64,000 nucleotides of DNA, taken from positions 2,170,001 through 2,234,000 of the forward strand of contig NC_015500.1 of NCBI RefSeq assembly GCF_000212415.1, in the 5' to 3' direction. This stretch comes from Treponema brennaborense DSM 12168 (GTDB lineage Bacteria > Spirochaetota > Spirochaetia > Treponematales > Treponemataceae). Shown in pieces: positions 62,134 to 64,000 of this stretch. A model generated the notes under the pieces. The model had not been told where the DNA came from and did not search any database. It saw only the letters and a list, made by a program, of their open reading frames with translations. Position numbers and translations under genes: made by a program. The stretch's first letter is position 1; every line of letters begins with the position of its first letter.

Positions 62134-63471
62134 ATGAAGTCAAACGGTATCACCGCGGGCAGTATCCGGAAGCAGCTCCTCTTATTGTTCTTTCCCATTA
62201 TGCTGGGAACGTTTTTCCAGCAGTTGTATAATACGGTGGACGCCGTTATCGTCGGCCGTTTTTTGGGAAAAGAAGCGCTCGCCGCGGTCGGCGGCGGAAC
62301 CGGTACCATCATAAATCTGCTCGTCGGGTTTTTCGTCGGACTTTCCTCCGGCGCGACGGTCGTAATTTCCCAATTTTACGGCGCGAACGCCGAACGGGAC
62401 GTGGAACGCGCGGTTCATACCGCGATCGCCCTTTCCGTTGCCGGCGGAGTCGTCATCATGGCGGCGGGAATCGCCGTTTCACCGACGCTGCTGCGCCTGA
62501 TGGGAACGCCGGAAGACATACTCGCCCCCGCAGTCGTCTACATCAGCATATTTTTTACCGGCATGGTTCCGTCGCTCGTATACAACATGGGTTCGGGCAT
62601 TTTACGTGCAGTCGGCGACACCCGCCGCCCCCTGTATTTTTTGATCGCCGGCTGCGCCGCGAACATCGTACTCGACATGCTGTTCATCACCGTACTGCAC
62701 TTGGGCGTTGCCGGCGCGGCGCTGGCAACGGTGCTGTCGCAGGTCGTCAGTATGGTTCTGGTAATGGCGTGTCTGATGAAGACGAACGAAACGTATAAAG
62801 TGTCGCTGAAAAAAATCGGGTTTTCATCGGCAATGCTGAAAAGCATGGTGCGCATCGGCTTGCCTGCCGGTCTGCAATCGGTCATGTACGCGGTTTCAAA
62901 TATTATCATTCAGGCGAACATCAACGTATTCGGAACGAACACTATCGCGGCTTTTACCGCGTACGGCAAAATCGACAGCATGTTCTGGATGATAATCAAC
63001 GCGTTCGGCGTCGCAATCACCGTGTTTGCCGGGCAAAATTTCGGCGCAAAAAAATACGATCGGCTGCATCAGGGAACCAAGCAATGCCTGTTTATGGCTG
63101 CGGGTACAACCGTCTTCATCAGCGCGTTTTTTATGCTCACCGCAAAATATCTGTATCTGCTGTTTACCCCGGATCCGGACGTCGTTTCCGCCGGGCTCGA
63201 AATGCTGTATTTTCTGGTACCGACGTATATCACGTACACATCGATTGAAATTCTGTCCGGCGCAATCCGCGGAACCGGCGATTCGTTCATTCCCATGGTC
63301 ATGACCGGCGCGGGTATTTGTCTGCTGCGCATTCTGTGGCTCGTCGGCGTGGTGCCGTTTCGCCGGGAAATCACCACCGTACTCGCAAGTTACCCGGTTA
63401 CCTGGGTCGTTACCTCGATTCTTTTCATCCTGCATTATAAGTACGGAAAGTGGCGCAAAAGAATGGCGTAG
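62134..63471 (+). CDS. MATE-family efflux transporter
   Basis: 445 residues with about twelve membrane helices. LLLLFFPIMLGTFFQQLYNTVDAVIVGRFLGKEALAAVGG is the MATE N-terminus, and the second half repeats it (VRIGLPAGLQSVMYAVSNIIIQANINVFG). It likely exports drugs or metabolites by Na+ or H+ antiport. The ATG at 62134 was preferred to upstream in-frame starts inside the chromate transporter region. No Shine-Dalgarno. Confidence 0.92.
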   Translation: MKSNGITAGSIRKQLLLLFFPIMLGTFFQQLYNTVDAVIVGRFLGKEALAAVGGGTGTIINLLVGFFVGLSSGATVVISQFYGANAERDVERAVHTAIALSVAGGVVIMAAGIAVSPTLLRLMGTPEDILAPAVVYISIFFTGMVPSLVYNMGSGILRAVGDTRRPLYFLIAGCAANIVLDMLFITVLHLGVAGAALATVLSQVVSMVLVMACLMKTNETYKVSLKKIGFSSAMLKSMVRIGLPAGLQSVMYAVSNIIIQANINVFGTNTIAAFTAYGKIDSMFWMIINAFGVAITVFAGQNFGAKKYDRLHQGTKQCLFMAAGTTVFISAFFMLTAKYLYLLFTPDPDVVSAGLEMLYFLVPTYITYTSIEILSGAIRGTGDSFIPMVMTGAGICLLRILWLVGVVPFRREITTVLASYPVTWVVTSILFILHYKYGKWRKRMA

Positions 63472-63474
63472 CGC

Positions 63475-63503
63475 TTTACGCGATATGTTTTTTGCGCTAC
63501 AAT
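63475..63503 (+). promoter_or_regulatory. Possible promoter of ilvC
   Basis: TTTACG (63475-63480), 17 bases, then TACAAT (63498-63503). The leader to the ATG is about 48 bases and holds no obvious attenuator. Confidence 0.5.
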
Positions 63504-63557
63504 GTAGAAACTTCAATATAATTGGAAACTGCTATTTTAATATAGAGGGGACTAGAT

Positions 63558-64000
63558 ATGGAAAAGGTAAATTATTTTAATTCCATTCCGTGGCGGGAAG
63601 CTCTGATCCAGCTGGGTCACTGCCGTTTTATGGATCGCGCTGAATTTGCGGACGGAACGAACGCGCTGAAAGGCAAAAAAATCGTTATCGTCGGCTGCGG
63701 CGCCCAGGGACTGCATCAGGGTATGAACCTGCGCGATTCGGGACTCGACGTCAGCTACGCGCTGCGTGAATCGGCTATCGCCGAAAAACGCCAGAGCTGG
63801 AAAAATGCGGCTGAAAACGGTTTTAAAGTCGGAACGTACGACCAGATGATTCCGGCCGCAGATCTCGTCGGTAATTTAACACCCGACAAGCAGCATTCCA
63901 ACGTGCTGGAAAAAGTAGTTCCCCTTATGAAAAAAGGCTCGGCATTGTGGTACAGCCACGGATTTAACATCGTTGAAGAAGGAATGCAGATTCGCCCCGA
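63558..64000 (+). CDS. ilvC: Ketol-acid reductoisomerase (partial, runs off the right edge)
   Basis: The first 147 codons are visible. [71 protein letters not shown], with the NADPH-binding GCGAQG, matches the long (class II, enterobacterial) IlvC, as does [37 protein letters not shown]. It converts acetolactate to dihydroxyisovalerate in branched-chain amino acid synthesis. GAGGGG lies eight bases before the ATG. Confidence 0.95.
   Translation, partial: MEKVNYFNSIPWREALIQLGHCRFMDRAEFADGTNALKGKKIVIVGCGAQGLHQGMNLRDSGLDVSYALRESAIAEKRQSWKNAAENGFKVGTYDQMIPAADLVGNLTPDKQHSNVLEKVVPLMKKGSALWYSHGFNIVEEGMQIRP

Noticed and set aside
1-64000. rRNA or tRNA genes
   Set aside because: I looked for cloverleaf ends and rRNA landmarks in all gaps and saw none.
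1-64000. Insertion sequences or phage genes explaining the island
   Set aside because: No transposase, integrase or terminal inverted repeats with target duplications were seen around 30-43 kb.

Overview
The window reads as a chromosomal segment of a spirochaete, most probably a Treponema species. The reasons are the gene order flgN-flgK-flgL-fliW-csrA and a separate flgF-flgG-rod-binding cluster, a diverged EF-G paralogue, many TPR envelope proteins, a protein at the left edge that resembles the N-terminus of the spirochaetal spiro-SPASM family, and a moderately GC-rich background interrupted by an AT-rich island. The species cannot be fixed from the sequence alone.

Layout. Positions 1-6.1 kb hold a partial spiro-SPASM-like gene (minus) and a plus-strand run of a GH13 glucosidase, xseA, xseB and mutL. 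From 6.1 to 14.9 kb are two minus-strand TPR envelope genes, then plus-strand genes for a TPR membrane protein, a metallophosphoesterase and a ParB-like protein, followed by a partner-switch module (SpoIIE/RsbU-type phosphatase, STAS antagonist, HATPase kinase). A bidirectional terminator separates this from the minus-strand flagellar operon flgN-flgK-flgL-fliW-csrA (14.9-19.2 kb). Next come a structured non-coding stretch, a CsoR-type promoter and the copper cassette copA-csoR-copZ, then argC.

From 23.9 to 30.3 kb lies a small accessory block: a 927-residue membrane protein joining a degenerate histidine kinase, a receiver and a LuxR HTH; a DUF89/ARMT1-like protein; a secreted vWA protein; and a TPR lipoprotein. 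Copies of one 18-base motif lie upstream of the first two and in the divergent region shared with the third.

From 30.4 to 42.7 kb is the most unusual region. Two divergent modules, each an XRE regulator facing a caspase-fold gene, share a 108-bp near-identical segment; the first caspase-like copy is broken and the second is whole. The intact copy runs by an ATGA overlap into a long glycan operon (acyltransferase, seven glycosyltransferases, a Wzx-type flippase, an EpsG/Wzy-like polymerase). Most of this operon is AT-rich. Two genes in it carry poly-G tracts: G10 leaves the acyltransferase out of frame, and G11 leaves a glycosyltransferase in frame. This looks like a phase-variable surface polysaccharide locus. 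A 22-bp tandem repeat array closes the island at about 42.75-42.98 kb.

The rest is mostly housekeeping: murE-ddl-murD, an acyl-CoA synthetase, purA, flgF-flgG-rod-binding protein, an EF-G-like GTPase, manA with a nucleotidyltransferase, a secreted protein with a long leader, deoD, nfeD with an SPFH protein (separated by a hairpin-rich leader), a split chromate transporter, a MATE exporter, and the start of ilvC. Several genes have a -10 box only six or seven bases before their ATG and no Shine-Dalgarno, so leaderless mRNAs are likely.
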